Below, one piece after another: positions 42,463 to 51,150 of a DNA stretch of 64,000 bases (the stretch's first letter is position 1; each line of letters begins with the position of its first letter). The position numbers were made by a program, and so were the translations under genes. Source of the DNA: Herbiconiux daphne (GTDB taxonomy: Bacteria; Actinomycetota; Actinomycetes; Actinomycetales; Microbacteriaceae); contig NZ_JANLCJ010000004.1 of the NCBI RefSeq assembly GCF_024979295.1, forward strand, positions 1-64,000. The letters are read 5' to 3'. The notes below the pieces were generated by a model, which did not search any database, had not been told where the DNA came from, and worked only from the letters and a program-made list of their open reading frames with translations.

Positions 42463-43872
42463 TCAGGCGGCCGCCCCGGCCCCGGATGCCGGCGCCCCGG
42501 CGATCTTCTCGATGATGATCGGCAGCGCGCCCGGGGCCGGGTTCGCGACCACCCGCACATCCGCCCGGATTCGCGCGGCGGCCCGCTGCCACTCGTCCTC
42601 CGTGCGGGCATGCACCACGCAGAGCGCGCGCTCGGGCGACACCTCGTCGCCGAGTTGCACGAACTCGCTGAAACCCACCGTGAAGTCGATGTCGTCCTCG
42701 GGCTTCTGCCGCCCGCCGCCGAGCTCCACGAGGGTCAGCCCGATGTCGGTGGTGTCCATCCACTCCACGAAGCCCGTGCCCGAGCCCGAGCCCGCGTCCG
42801 AGCCAGTGCCCGAGCCCGCGTCCGTGCCCGAGGCGAACACCGGCCGGATCACGGCCGCCACCGGCAGGTAGTCTCGCGCCCGCTCGACGAAGTCGGCCGG
42901 GCACCCCTGCGCGGCCAGGATGCGGCCGAACCTCTCGGCCGCCCGCCCGCTGGTGAGTTCGTCGAGCGCGATGGCACGCCCCGCGGCGAGGTCGCTCGCG
43001 AGCCCGGCCATCACGATGATCTCGGAGGTCAGCTCGAGCACCAGCTCGAGCACTCGCGGGTCGCGCTCGGCTCCGGTGAGGAAGTCGACGGTCTCGATCA
43101 TCTCGACGGCACTGCCCACGGTGGTGCCGAGCACCGAATTGAGTTCCGTGATCATGATCACGCTCGGGATGCCGGCGCCGGATGCCACGTTCGACATCGA
43201 GTTCGCCAGCTCACGTGCCCGATCGAGCGTGTGCATGAAGGCGCCGTCGCCGCAGCCGACCGAGATCACGACGCCCGAGGGGTTGGCCGCGAGCTTCTTC
43301 GACATGATCGAGCCGGTGATGAGCGCCACCGATTCCACCGTGGCCGTGGTGTCGCGCACCTTGAAGATGGTGCCGTCGGCGGGCGCGAGTTCGGGGCTCG
43401 GCCCGATGATGGCGCCGCCGGTGCGCACCACGGTGTCGACGAACGACTGCACGCTCGGAGCCCCGTCGTAGCCCGGCACCGAGTCGAGCATGTCGATCTC
43501 GCCCGGGCAGTAGTCGAGACCCCAGGCCGACATGTTCGGAATGAACACGCCCGCCGAAGCCACGATCGGCACCACCAGCAGCGTGATCTTCTCGTCGCCG
43601 ACCCCGCCCGACGAGTGCTTCTCGATCACCCGTGCCGGATCGATGCCGGCCGCGCTCCAGTCGGCGACGGTGCCCGAGTCGCGCATCGCCATGACCAGGT
43701 CGACGATCTCGCGGGTCGTCATGCCGTTGAGGTAGGTGGCCATCGTGTAGGCGCCGATCTGCGCCTCGCCGACGACCCCGGTTCCGATGCCGTCGATGAA
43801 CGCGCGGATGTCGTCGGTCGACAGCTCTTCGCCGTCACGCTTCTTTCTCAAGAACTCCTGGGGCTGGAACAC
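42463..43872 (-). CDS. deoA: Thymidine phosphorylase (pyrimidine-nucleoside phosphorylase family)
   Basis: Phosphorolytic enzyme of 469 residues, releasing pyrimidine base and (deoxy)ribose 1-phosphate. The family signature is visible around residues 89-105 as VIEKHSSGGVGDEKITLLV, with SAWGLDYCPGEIDML, TGGAIIGPSPELAPADG and ITGSIMSKKLAAN. Near residue 350 a Gly/Ser/Thr/Asp insertion (ASGTDAGSGTGSDAGSGSGT) interrupts the C-terminal domain, from a repeat in the DNA at 42772-42831. GTG 43872 has GAAAGG upstream. Context with three nucleoside hydrolases and a BMP-type importer supports nucleoside catabolism. Confidence 0.88.
   Translation of the reverse strand: MFQPQEFLRKKRDGEELSTDDIRAFIDGIGTGVVGEAQIGAYTMATYLNGMTTREIVDLVMAMRDSGTVADWSAAGIDPARVIEKHSSGGVGDEKITLLVVPIVASAGVFIPNMSAWGLDYCPGEIDMLDSVPGYDGAPSVQSFVDTVVRTGGAIIGPSPELAPADGTIFKVRDTTATVESVALITGSIMSKKLAANPSGVVISVGCGDGAFMHTLDRARELANSMSNVASGAGIPSVIMITELNSVLGTTVGSAVEMIETVDFLTGAERDPRVLELVLELTSEIIVMAGLASDLAAGRAIALDELTSGRAAERFGRILAAQGCPADFVERARDYLPVAAVIRPVFASGTDAGSGTGSDAGSGSGTGFVEWMDTTDIGLTLVELGGGRQKPEDDIDFTVGFSEFVQLGDEVSPERALCVVHARTEDEWQRAAARIRADVRVVANPAPGALPIIIEKIAGAPASGAGAAA
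42772..42831. repeat. CCCGAG/CCCGTG-type simple repeat inside deoA
   Basis: About ten degenerate copies of a 6-bp unit, in frame, encoding the Gly/Ser-rich insertion of thymidine phosphorylase. It is the same unit class as the intergenic repeat at 25870-25922. Confidence 0.75.
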
Positions 43873-43905
43873 GTGGTCGCCTTTCGTGGTTGTGCGCGGC
43901 GGGGC

Positions 43906-45114
43906 TCAGAGCGAGTCCCGCACCGCCTCGATGAGGCGCGAGACGCGCGAGTGCGGGTTGGGGTCGAGATTCGGCCGGTTGCCGAGGTATGCGAAGGCGA
44001 TGCCCGACTCCGGGTCGACGAAGGCCAGCCCTCCCCCGAAGCCGTTGTGCCCGAACGAGCGGCGCCCGAGCATCGGTTCGTCGGGCGTGGTCACGAAGAA
44101 CAGCGCGCCGAACCGCGAGCGCTGACCCACGAGCACGCGGTCGTAACCGGTGGTGCGGGCCGAGCTGACGAGCGAGACCGTCTCGGGCGTGAGCGCGCGC
44201 AGTGGTCCGTCGACGGCCACCGACATCAGCCGGGCGAGGGAGCGGGCATCCGCCACCCCGTTCGCGGCCGGCATCTCGCGAGCGAACAGCGACCCGTCGT
44301 TGAACATCGTCGCCGAGACCGGAGGGTTCGCGAACGCCGCCGTGGTGTCGCTCGACCGATCGGCGAGGGCCACGCCGAACGCGTCGCCCACGCCCGGGGT
44401 GGCGAACGGCTCGGCGGTGCGTTGCACGTGCGCGATCTCGGCCTCCGGAAGGCCGATCCAGGCCCGAAGGCCGAGCGGCTCGGCGAACTGGCGACGGAAG
44501 TAGGTGCCGACGGTCGTGCCGGTGATGCGCCGGATCACCTCACCCGCGAGGTAGCCCACGGTGAGCGCGTGATAGCCGTGCGCGGTGCCCGGAGCCCAGC
44601 GGGGTGTCTGCGAGGCGAGCAGAGCGACGCAGTCGTGCCAGTCGGCGAGACGGTCGAGCGTCATCGGCTCGTCGAAGCCGGGCAGTCCGGCCTGGTGGGC
44701 CAGCAGCTGAGCGACGGTCACCGATCCCTTGCCCGCCGCGGCGAACTCCGGCCAGTAGTGCGCCACCCGCTCGTCGAGCGACAGCTCCCCGTCGTCGACG
44801 AGGCGGGCCACGCAGAATCCCACCAGGGCCTTGCTGATCGAGAACAGCGGATGCACCGCATCGCCCGGCAGCGGAGCGCCCGCGGTCGTGACCCCGGCCC
44901 AGGCGTCGACCACCGGTTCGCCGTGCTGGTAGACGGCGACCGAGCAGCCGAGGTCGTCGCCCGTGCGCAGATTGCGCTCGATGGCCTCGAGCACGCCGGC
45001 GAACCGCGGATGCGCCGTGCCCGAGACCGCGTAGGCATCCGCGTGCGCCGTAGCGGCCACCTCGTCGGCGGGCGCGGCTATCGTCGCCTCCCGCGAAGCC
45101 TCCACGGCCGTCAC
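43906..45114 (-). CDS. Serine hydrolase of the beta-lactamase (class C/DD-peptidase) fold
   Basis: A 402-residue hydrolase with the penicillin-binding fold: nucleophile in SISK (PLFSISKALVGFCVA, ~residue 94), YHA at the YxN position (TAHGYHALTVGYL), and HNGFGGG in place of KTG. No signal peptide is visible. Members of this family are esterases, amidases or D-peptidases; in a nucleoside operon an esterase that removes an acyl group is possible, but this is a guess. The GTG start overlaps the nucleoside hydrolase stop (GTGA). Confidence 0.82.
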   Translation of the reverse strand: MTAVEASREATIAAPADEVAATAHADAYAVSGTAHPRFAGVLEAIERNLRTGDDLGCSVAVYQHGEPVVDAWAGVTTAGAPLPGDAVHPLFSISKALVGFCVARLVDDGELSLDERVAHYWPEFAAAGKGSVTVAQLLAHQAGLPGFDEPMTLDRLADWHDCVALLASQTPRWAPGTAHGYHALTVGYLAGEVIRRITGTTVGTYFRRQFAEPLGLRAWIGLPEAEIAHVQRTAEPFATPGVGDAFGVALADRSSDTTAAFANPPVSATMFNDGSLFAREMPAANGVADARSLARLMSVAVDGPLRALTPETVSLVSSARTTGYDRVLVGQRSRFGALFFVTTPDEPMLGRRSFGHNGFGGGLAFVDPESGIAFAYLGNRPNLDPNPHSRVSRLIEAVRDSL

Positions 45115-46052
45115 GGGAGCCTCGCGTAGAGGTCGGTCAGCACCCGGTAGAACGCGTCGGCATCGCCGTCGGCGACGTAGAACGCGTTGACCGGTTCATC
45201 CGTCACGTGCCACCAGTCCACCGAGGTCGTGCCCATCGCGACCTCGCTCACCGTCTCGACCCGGATGCTGACCTCCCGCCCGCTGAACATCTCGGGGTGG
45301 AGCACATAAAGAGGAACGCACGGACCGTGCAGGGGCGCGCCGTGCCAGCCGTACTTCTGCAGATCGAACGACTCCGAGAAGGTGAGCATGCCGTCGATGG
45401 CCTGGCCGCAGGCCGTTCCGGTGGCCGAGAAGCCGTCGAGCCGCTCCCGGGTCGAGAGCATCTTGTGGGTCACGTCGAGCGGCAGCACGACGAGCGGCGC
45501 ACCGGAGTCGAACACGATCGCGGCGGCGTGCGGGTCGACGTAGACGTTGAACTCGGCGGCCGGGGTGATGTTGCCGCCCTCGAAGTAGGCGCCCGCCATG
45601 GCGACGATGCGTTCGATCTTCGTCACGATCGAGGGGTCTTGCACGAACGCGGTGGCGATCGTGGTGAGCGGCGACAGCGAGAGGATCGTGACCGAGGTCT
45701 CATCCGCCGCCCGCAGGATGCGGATGAGCGCGTCGACACCGTGCTCGGACTGCACGGCGATGGTGGGCGCGGGGAGGTCGGCGCCGTCGAGTCCGGTGGG
45801 CCCGTGCACGTGCTCGGCGGTGACGAGGGGCCGGGCGAGCGGCCGCGGGCAGCCGGCGAAGACGGGGATGTCGGGGCGCCCCGCCAGCTCGAGCAGCGCG
45901 AGGCAGTTCACCACGGTCTGATCGAGGTCGATGTTGCCGGCCGACGCGATGACGGCCACCACGTCGAACTCGTCGGGGGCGGCGAGGGCGGCGAAGATGG
46001 CGGCCGCCTGGTCTTGCCCGGGATCGGTCACGATCACAGTGGTGCGGGTCAC
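45111..46052 (-). CDS. Nucleoside hydrolase paralogue with altered calcium site
   Basis: IunH-type fold, 313 residues, closely similar to its upstream neighbour (46049-46990). The N-terminal DTDPGxDD motif reads VTDPGQDQ, so the first and last Asp ligands are lost. The late LHDP motif reads LHGP, losing another calcium-ligand Asp while keeping the His. EFNVYVDP is intact. This points to a pseudoenzyme, a subunit of a heteromer with the neighbour, or an enzyme with changed chemistry. The GTG start overlaps the neighbour's stop. Confidence 0.85.
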   Translation of the reverse strand: MTRTTVIVTDPGQDQAAAIFAALAAPDEFDVVAVIASAGNIDLDQTVVNCLALLELAGRPDIPVFAGCPRPLARPLVTAEHVHGPTGLDGADLPAPTIAVQSEHGVDALIRILRAADETSVTILSLSPLTTIATAFVQDPSIVTKIERIVAMAGAYFEGGNITPAAEFNVYVDPHAAAIVFDSGAPLVVLPLDVTHKMLSTRERLDGFSATGTACGQAIDGMLTFSESFDLQKYGWHGAPLHGPCVPLYVLHPEMFSGREVSIRVETVSEVAMGTTSVDWWHVTDEPVNAFYVADGDADAFYRVLTDLYARLP

Positions 46053-46990
46053 GGCAGCAGCGCCAATCTCTCGGTCATCAGGTCGTAGAGGGCGGGCACG
46101 TCGACCTCCAGCAGGTAGTCGCAGTTGGGCTCACGACCGCTCACCCGCCACCAGTCGACCACCGTCATTCCGGTCGAGACCGTGCCGTCGGTCGAGACCC
46201 GCACGTTGATCGTGCGCCCGCTGAAGAGTTCGGGCGCCAGCAGGTAGACGATCGCGCACGGGTCGTGCAGCGGCGCCGCGCCCCAGCCGTACTTCTCGAG
46301 GTCGAAGGCCTCCGAGAACTGCATCAGGTCGGCCGCCGCGGCGCCGCAGCGGGTGCCCGTGGCCCGCCAGGCGTCGAGGCGCTCCCGGGTGTTGAGCACC
46401 TGGTGCGTGATGTCCATCGGCACCATCACGATCGGGATGCCGCTCTGCAGCACCAGGTCGGCGGCTTCGGGATCGACGTAGGTGTTGAAGTCGCCGAGGG
46501 GCGTGATGTTGCCGCCCTGGTGCAACGACCCCATGATGGCGACGATCTCGCGCACGCGCGGCGCGATGTCGGGCGCCTTGACGAGCGCCAGGCCGATGTT
46601 GGTCAGCGGCCCGAGCGTCACCAGGGTGACGTCTCCGGCCGGTTCGGCGCGCAGCGTGCGGATGATGAAGTCGACCGCGTGCTCCGACTGCACCGGCACG
46701 GTGGGGTCGGCGAAGTCGACGCCGTCGATGCCGGTGGCGCCGTGCACGTGCTCGGCGGTCACCAGCGGTTTGCTGATCGGACGGCTGCACCCGGCATAGA
46801 TCGGCACCTCCGTGCGCTCGGCGAGCTCGACCACCTTGCGGGCGGCTTCGACCGTGTAGTGCAGCGAGACGTTGCCGGCCACGATGGTGAGCCCGAGCAC
46901 GTCGAGCTCGGCACTCGCGAGCGCGAGCAGGATGGCGACGGCATCGTCTTGACCGGGATCGGTGTCGATGATGATCTTGCGACCGGGCAT
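46049..46990 (-). CDS. Inosine-uridine preferring-type nucleoside hydrolase
   Basis: Calcium-dependent N-ribohydrolase of 313 residues that splits nucleosides into base and ribose. The motif IIIDTDPGQDDAVAILLAL at residue 6 is intact, as are GGNITPLGDFNTYVDP and PLHDPCAIVYLL with the catalytic His and last Asp ligand. It is coupled to a degenerate paralogue downstream. Base specificity cannot be predicted. ATG 46990 follows a 60-bp GGTCGG-type simple repeat. Confidence 0.93.
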   Translation of the reverse strand: MPGRKIIIDTDPGQDDAVAILLALASAELDVLGLTIVAGNVSLHYTVEAARKVVELAERTEVPIYAGCSRPISKPLVTAEHVHGATGIDGVDFADPTVPVQSEHAVDFIIRTLRAEPAGDVTLVTLGPLTNIGLALVKAPDIAPRVREIVAIMGSLHQGGNITPLGDFNTYVDPEAADLVLQSGIPIVMVPMDITHQVLNTRERLDAWRATGTRCGAAAADLMQFSEAFDLEKYGWGAAPLHDPCAIVYLLAPELFSGRTINVRVSTDGTVSTGMTVVDWWRVSGREPNCDYLLEVDVPALYDLMTERLALLP

Positions 46991-47012
46991 GGTGCGGGCG
47001 TCCTTCGTTTCG

Positions 47013-47071
47013 TCGGAGTCGGAGTCGGGGTCGGGGGTCGGGGTCGAGGTCGAGGTCGGGTCTCGGGGTCG
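47013..47071. repeat. GTCGGA/GTCGGG simple repeat between the OYE-type gene and the nucleoside hydrolase
   Basis: About ten degenerate 6-bp copies (GTCGGAGTCGGGGTC...), filling most of the 84-bp intercistronic gap, the third such repeat in the window. Confidence 0.75.
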
Positions 47072-47074
47072 AAA

Positions 47075-49159
47075 TCAGCGAGCGGGCATGTCGTCGGGCA
47101 CCGGGGCGGGCGCGGTGCCGGCGGCGAAGGCGAGCTCGAACGCCTCGAAGATTGCGGCGTCGATCGTGCGGGGCGACACCGCGTCGCCGATGACGTGCAC
47201 GCGCGAGTCGTCGATCACCCCCGCGGTCGGGAACGGCACCGATTCGCGCGGGGTCGCCAGCACGATCGCGTCGAACCCGCCGATCGTGGTGGTCGCGCCG
47301 CTCTTCGCGTTGCGCAGGGCGAGCGACCGGGCGCCGCCCTCCGAGGGCGGATCCACCGCCTCCACCACCGAGTCGACGTGGTGGGCGAACGGATGCCGGT
47401 GCAGCCGCTCCATCAGCAGTTGCCGCTCGTAGTTGGCGCGCACGTGCGGAAACACGGTCTCGAACGGCGTCACGAGCTCGACCTCGTGCCCTCGCCCCAA
47501 CAGGGTCAGGGCGATTCCCGAGGCATACGCCGTTCCGTCGTCGTCGATCAGGGCGATCCGCTGCCCGGTCGCACCCTCACCGGCATCCTCGCCCGCTCCC
47601 CCGGGAGCCGACTCCAGCGCCGCGTCGGCGTCGGTGAGGGCCGGATGCCCCGCGAGCTCGATCGACAGGGCGCCGCCCGACGTCAGCGACGTGCCGGCGC
47701 CGGCCGCGCGCGAACCCGTCGCCACCACGATGCCGTCGGCCCCGAGGGCGGCGAGTCCGGCCGCGTCGACGGCCGCACCCAGGCGCACGTCGACCCCGGC
47801 GCGCCCGACGTCGCGCACGAGGTCGGCGACGAGCAGGCCGATGCTCTCCCGGCCGGGCACGCGCGCCGCGGCGAGCAGTTGCCCACCGAGTCGGGATTCC
47901 CGCTCGAACAGGGTCACGCGATGCCCGGCCGCGGCCAGATCGGCGGCAGCCCGCAGGCCGGCCGGTCCGCCGCCCACGACGACCCAGCTCTGCGCCGCAG
48001 GAACTCGTGCGGCGACCGACCGCTCACGCTCGCGGCCGGCCACCGGGTTTACGGTGCAGGCGACGGGCAGCCCGATGCTGCCCCGCCCGAGACATCCCTG
48101 GTTGAGCCGGATGCAGTGCGTGATGTCGCTGGTGCGACCCTGCTGCAGCTTGAGGGCCAGATCGGGGTCGGCGAGCTGCCCGCGGGTGAGCGCCACCATG
48201 TCGGCGACACCGGAGCGCACGACCTCGGCGGCCTCCTCCGCCGACAGCGCGGCGCCGACTCCGAACACGGGCACGTCGGGAAAGGCCGCCTTCACCGCCG
48301 CCACCTCGTCGCGCAGCCACGCGGCGGGCATCGCCGACGACGGGAAGACGTAGTGCACGTTGTGATAGCCGCCGGCCGCGAGGTCGAGGAAGTCGACCGG
48401 CGTCTCGGCGTGGATGATGCCGATCAGTTCGCGCGCGTCGGCCGCGGTGAGCCCTCCGGGCATGAAGTCGTTCGCGACGATGCGGATGCCCACCGGGTAG
48501 TCGGGCCCCACGGCGGCGCGCACCGCGCGCAGCACCTCCCGCGGAAATCGCGACCGCCCCACGGCATCGCCGCCGTACTCGTCCTGCCGGGCGTTGTAGA
48601 GCGGCGAGAGGAACTGGTGCAGCAGGTAGCCGTGCGCCATGTGCACTTCGACGCCGTCGAACCCGCTCTGCTTCGCGATGGCGGCCGATTTCGCCCAGCC
48701 CTCCACGAACATCCGGATGTCGGCGGCCGACGCCGCGCGGGTGGCGTGCCCCGTCGACGGCGAGAGCAACCGGGAGGGCGCATACACGGGGCGCGGGCCG
48801 TCCGGCCCCTCGGGCATCGCCTGCGCGCCGTGGTGGTTGAGCTGCACGAAGATCGACGCGCCCGCCTCGTGCACGGCGTCGGTGAGGCGCCGGCTGGGCG
48901 CCACCGACTCCGGCCGGAAGGCGTCTTGGAACCCACGGATCGACCCGGTGGGGTGAACGAAGTGGTTGCCCGCGACGACGAGCCCGGCGCCGCCCTGGGC
49001 GCGGCGCACGAAATACGCGATCTCACGATCGGACTCGACGCCGTTCTCGGCGTACTGCTTCGAGTGGGCGGTCTGCATGATGCGGTTGCGCACCGTGAGC
49101 CGGCCGATGCGCAACGGCGACGAGAGTGCGGGCGGGTCGGCCGGCAGCGGTGTGGTCAT
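47075..49159 (-). CDS. NADH:flavin oxidoreductase (OYE/2,4-dienoyl-CoA reductase type) lacking one Fe-S cysteine
   Basis: Multidomain flavoprotein of 694 residues. Residues 1-~350 form an OYE-type FMN barrel (GVEVHMAHGYLLHQFLSPLY, NARQDEYGG); then comes the iron-sulfur segment, and an FAD/NAD(P) domain starts with VVVGGGPAGLRAAADLAAAG. In relatives the cluster is held by C-x2-C-x3-C and a later Cys (CTVNP). Here the segment reads HCIRLNQGCLGR...CTVNP: the second Cys is Leu. The protein may carry a modified or no 4Fe-4S cluster. Homologues reduce double bonds or demethylate amines; in this operon it may act on the nucleobase or aglycone. Confidence 0.85.
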   Translation of the reverse strand: MTTPLPADPPALSSPLRIGRLTVRNRIMQTAHSKQYAENGVESDREIAYFVRRAQGGAGLVVAGNHFVHPTGSIRGFQDAFRPESVAPSRRLTDAVHEAGASIFVQLNHHGAQAMPEGPDGPRPVYAPSRLLSPSTGHATRAASAADIRMFVEGWAKSAAIAKQSGFDGVEVHMAHGYLLHQFLSPLYNARQDEYGGDAVGRSRFPREVLRAVRAAVGPDYPVGIRIVANDFMPGGLTAADARELIGIIHAETPVDFLDLAAGGYHNVHYVFPSSAMPAAWLRDEVAAVKAAFPDVPVFGVGAALSAEEAAEVVRSGVADMVALTRGQLADPDLALKLQQGRTSDITHCIRLNQGCLGRGSIGLPVACTVNPVAGRERERSVAARVPAAQSWVVVGGGPAGLRAAADLAAAGHRVTLFERESRLGGQLLAAARVPGRESIGLLVADLVRDVGRAGVDVRLGAAVDAAGLAALGADGIVVATGSRAAGAGTSLTSGGALSIELAGHPALTDADAALESAPGGAGEDAGEGATGQRIALIDDDGTAYASGIALTLLGRGHEVELVTPFETVFPHVRANYERQLLMERLHRHPFAHHVDSVVEAVDPPSEGGARSLALRNAKSGATTTIGGFDAIVLATPRESVPFPTAGVIDDSRVHVIGDAVSPRTIDAAIFEAFELAFAAGTAPAPVPDDMPAR

Positions 49160-49162
49160 CGG

Positions 49163-50056
49163 CTAGCCGTCCCGCATCTCGACGAGGTTGAACGACTTCG
49201 AGGCGCCGCGCACCCGGGCCGTGATCACGACGGCGATGATGGTCACGATGTAGGGCAGCATGAGCATGAACTCGGTCGGCACGACACCGCGCCAGTTGAG
49301 CTGGGCCCAGATGCCGAAGTAGTTCACAGCGCCGAAGAACACGGCGGCGGCCACCGAGCCGAGCGGATGCGCCGCCCCGAGGATGACCGCGGCGAACGCG
49401 ATCAGGCCACGGCCCGCCTCCATGCCCGGGCTGAACGACTGCAAGGTGCCGAGCGAGAGTTCCGCCCCCGAGAGGCCGCAGAGCACGCCGCCGAGCAGCA
49501 GGGCGTAGAGCCGCATGCGCGAGGTCGAGATGCCGGCGCTCCTCGCCGCGAACGGGAAGTCGCCGGTGGCCGTGATCTGCAGTCCGATGCGGGTGCGGCA
49601 GACGAACCACCACACGAGCACGGCCAGGAACGGCGTCGCCACGGCGATGAGCGACAGCTGCCCGACGGGGCCGGGAACGGCGTCGAAGACCCGCGGGATG
49701 CCGACATCCGACTTCACCGTTCCCTCGGCGCCGTAGATGGCGACGATGCCGAGGATGGTGCCGCCGAGCCCCAGGGCGTTCACGCCGATGCCGACGATGA
49801 TGGGGTTGGCCGAGAGCTTGACGATCACGAACCACATCAGGGCCGACACGACGGTGGCGGCGAAGCACGCTCCGATCAGGGCGATCGGGATGTTGCCGGT
49901 CTCCTTCGCGAGCACGACCGACAGCATGGCGCCGATCGACATCAGCCCGCCGAGGCCGAGGTGCCAGATGCCGGCCCGTTGGGCGAGTGCTCCGGCGAGC
50001 GCGGCGAGCACCAGAGGGGTCGCGGACTGCCAGACCGCCGCGATGACGTCGATCAT
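49163..50056 (-). CDS. BMP-type nucleoside ABC transporter permease
   Basis: Second membrane subunit of the importer, 297 residues, about eight to nine hydrophobic helices. It matches the NupP/YufQ type: LVLAALAGALAQRAGIWHLGLGGLMSIGA at the start (broken here by helix 1) and GLQITATGDFPFAARSAGIS, the ATPase-contact loop. ATG 50056 overlaps the other permease's stop. It ends 3 bp before the oxidoreductase start. Confidence 0.92.
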   Translation of the reverse strand: MIDVIAAVWQSATPLVLAALAGALAQRAGIWHLGLGGLMSIGAMLSVVLAKETGNIPIALIGACFAATVVSALMWFVIVKLSANPIIVGIGVNALGLGGTILGIVAIYGAEGTVKSDVGIPRVFDAVPGPVGQLSLIAVATPFLAVLVWWFVCRTRIGLQITATGDFPFAARSAGISTSRMRLYALLLGGVLCGLSGAELSLGTLQSFSPGMEAGRGLIAFAAVILGAAHPLGSVAAAVFFGAVNYFGIWAQLNWRGVVPTEFMLMLPYIVTIIAVVITARVRGASKSFNLVEMRDG

Positions 50057-51150
50057 GAGAGCACCTTCGGTTCGAGCGGCACCTGTTCGACGGGGTCGGG
50101 CTCGGCGGCGCCCGGCGTGGGCCGTCGTCGTCGGGTGGCCCAGTGCGGCAGGCGCAACTGGGCCGTGACCAGCATCGCGATGAAGCCGTTCAGCACCACG
50201 ATGGCGGATGCCGGCAGCTGGGCGGCCACGGGCAGGAAGAGGCTCGCTGCCGTGAGCGCCCCGAAGAACAGCGCGGCGGCCACCGAGCCGAACACGGCGA
50301 GGCCGGCCACGAGGGCCACGAGCATGGCGTTGTTGCCCACCTGCGGCGAGAGGCCGGTGACGAGTTTGCCGCTCGGGCCCATGATCTCCAGCGCGCCGGC
50401 GAGACCGGCGAGACCGCCGCTGAGACCGAACGCGACGAGGCCGATGCGGCCGACCTTAACCCCCTGCCAGCGCAGCATCACCCCGTTGCGGCCGGCGATG
50501 CCGGAGAGCACACCGAACGACGTGCGGGCCAGCAGCAGCCAGATGATGACGATCACGGCCACGGTGACGCCGAGGGTCACGGGCGACAGGCCGTTGCTCG
50601 TCGAGATGCGCAGGTCGTCGGCGATCGGCGCGCTGGCCGCGCCCTGGGCGGTGTCGGACGAGCGGTCCATCATCGGGCCGGCGAGCAGATAGAGCAGCAG
50701 GTACTGCGCCACGAAGTTGGCCATGATCGTGGTGATCACCTCGTCGGCGCCGAACACGATGCGCAGGATGCCGGGCACGATCGACCACACCGCGCCGAGC
50801 GCGATGCCGGCGAGAACGGCGAGCGTGACCACGACGGCGGGCGGGCCGTCGGGCATCGCCGTCGCCACGCTCGTGGCGCCGATGGCGCCGAGATAGAACT
50901 GGCCGAGTCCGCCCACGTTGAAGAAGCCGCTGCGGAAGCTGACCACCGCGCCGAGGCCGATGATGACGAGCGGGATGGTCCAGCGCAGGGTCTGCACGAG
51001 GGCGTTCGGCGTGCCGACCGAGCCCTTGAAGATGTCTTGCAGCACCTCGATGCCCTGGTAGCCGATGAGCTGCAGCAGCACGGCGAAGAGCACCAGGGCC
51101 AGCACGATCGGGGCGAGCCGGCGCAGCGCGACGGCGACATAGGGGTTCAT
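50053..51150 (-). CDS. BMP-type nucleoside ABC transporter permease
   Basis: First membrane subunit, 365 residues, of the NupO/YufP type. Seen: TLRWTIPLVIIGLGAVVSFR, FFNVGGLGQFYLGAIGA, VIWLLLARTSFGV and GIAGRNGVMLRWQGVKVGRI (coupling loop). The Pro/Arg-rich C-terminus is cytoplasmic. ATGA overlaps at both ends give strict co-translation with the ATPase and the other permease. Confidence 0.92.
   Translation of the reverse strand: MNPYVAVALRRLAPIVLALVLFAVLLQLIGYQGIEVLQDIFKGSVGTPNALVQTLRWTIPLVIIGLGAVVSFRSGFFNVGGLGQFYLGAIGATSVATAMPDGPPAVVVTLAVLAGIALGAVWSIVPGILRIVFGADEVITTIMANFVAQYLLLYLLAGPMMDRSSDTAQGAASAPIADDLRISTSNGLSPVTLGVTVAVIVIIWLLLARTSFGVLSGIAGRNGVMLRWQGVKVGRIGLVAFGLSGGLAGLAGALEIMGPSGKLVTGLSPQVGNNAMLVALVAGLAVFGSVAAALFFGALTAASLFLPVAAQLPASAIVVLNGFIAMLVTAQLRLPHWATRRRRPTPGAAEPDPVEQVPLEPKVLS

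Noticed and set aside
46265..50692. 1475-codon plus-strand open frame
   Set aside because: It lies antisense to four well-supported genes (nucleoside hydrolase, OYE-type protein, two permeases) and has no domain of its own.
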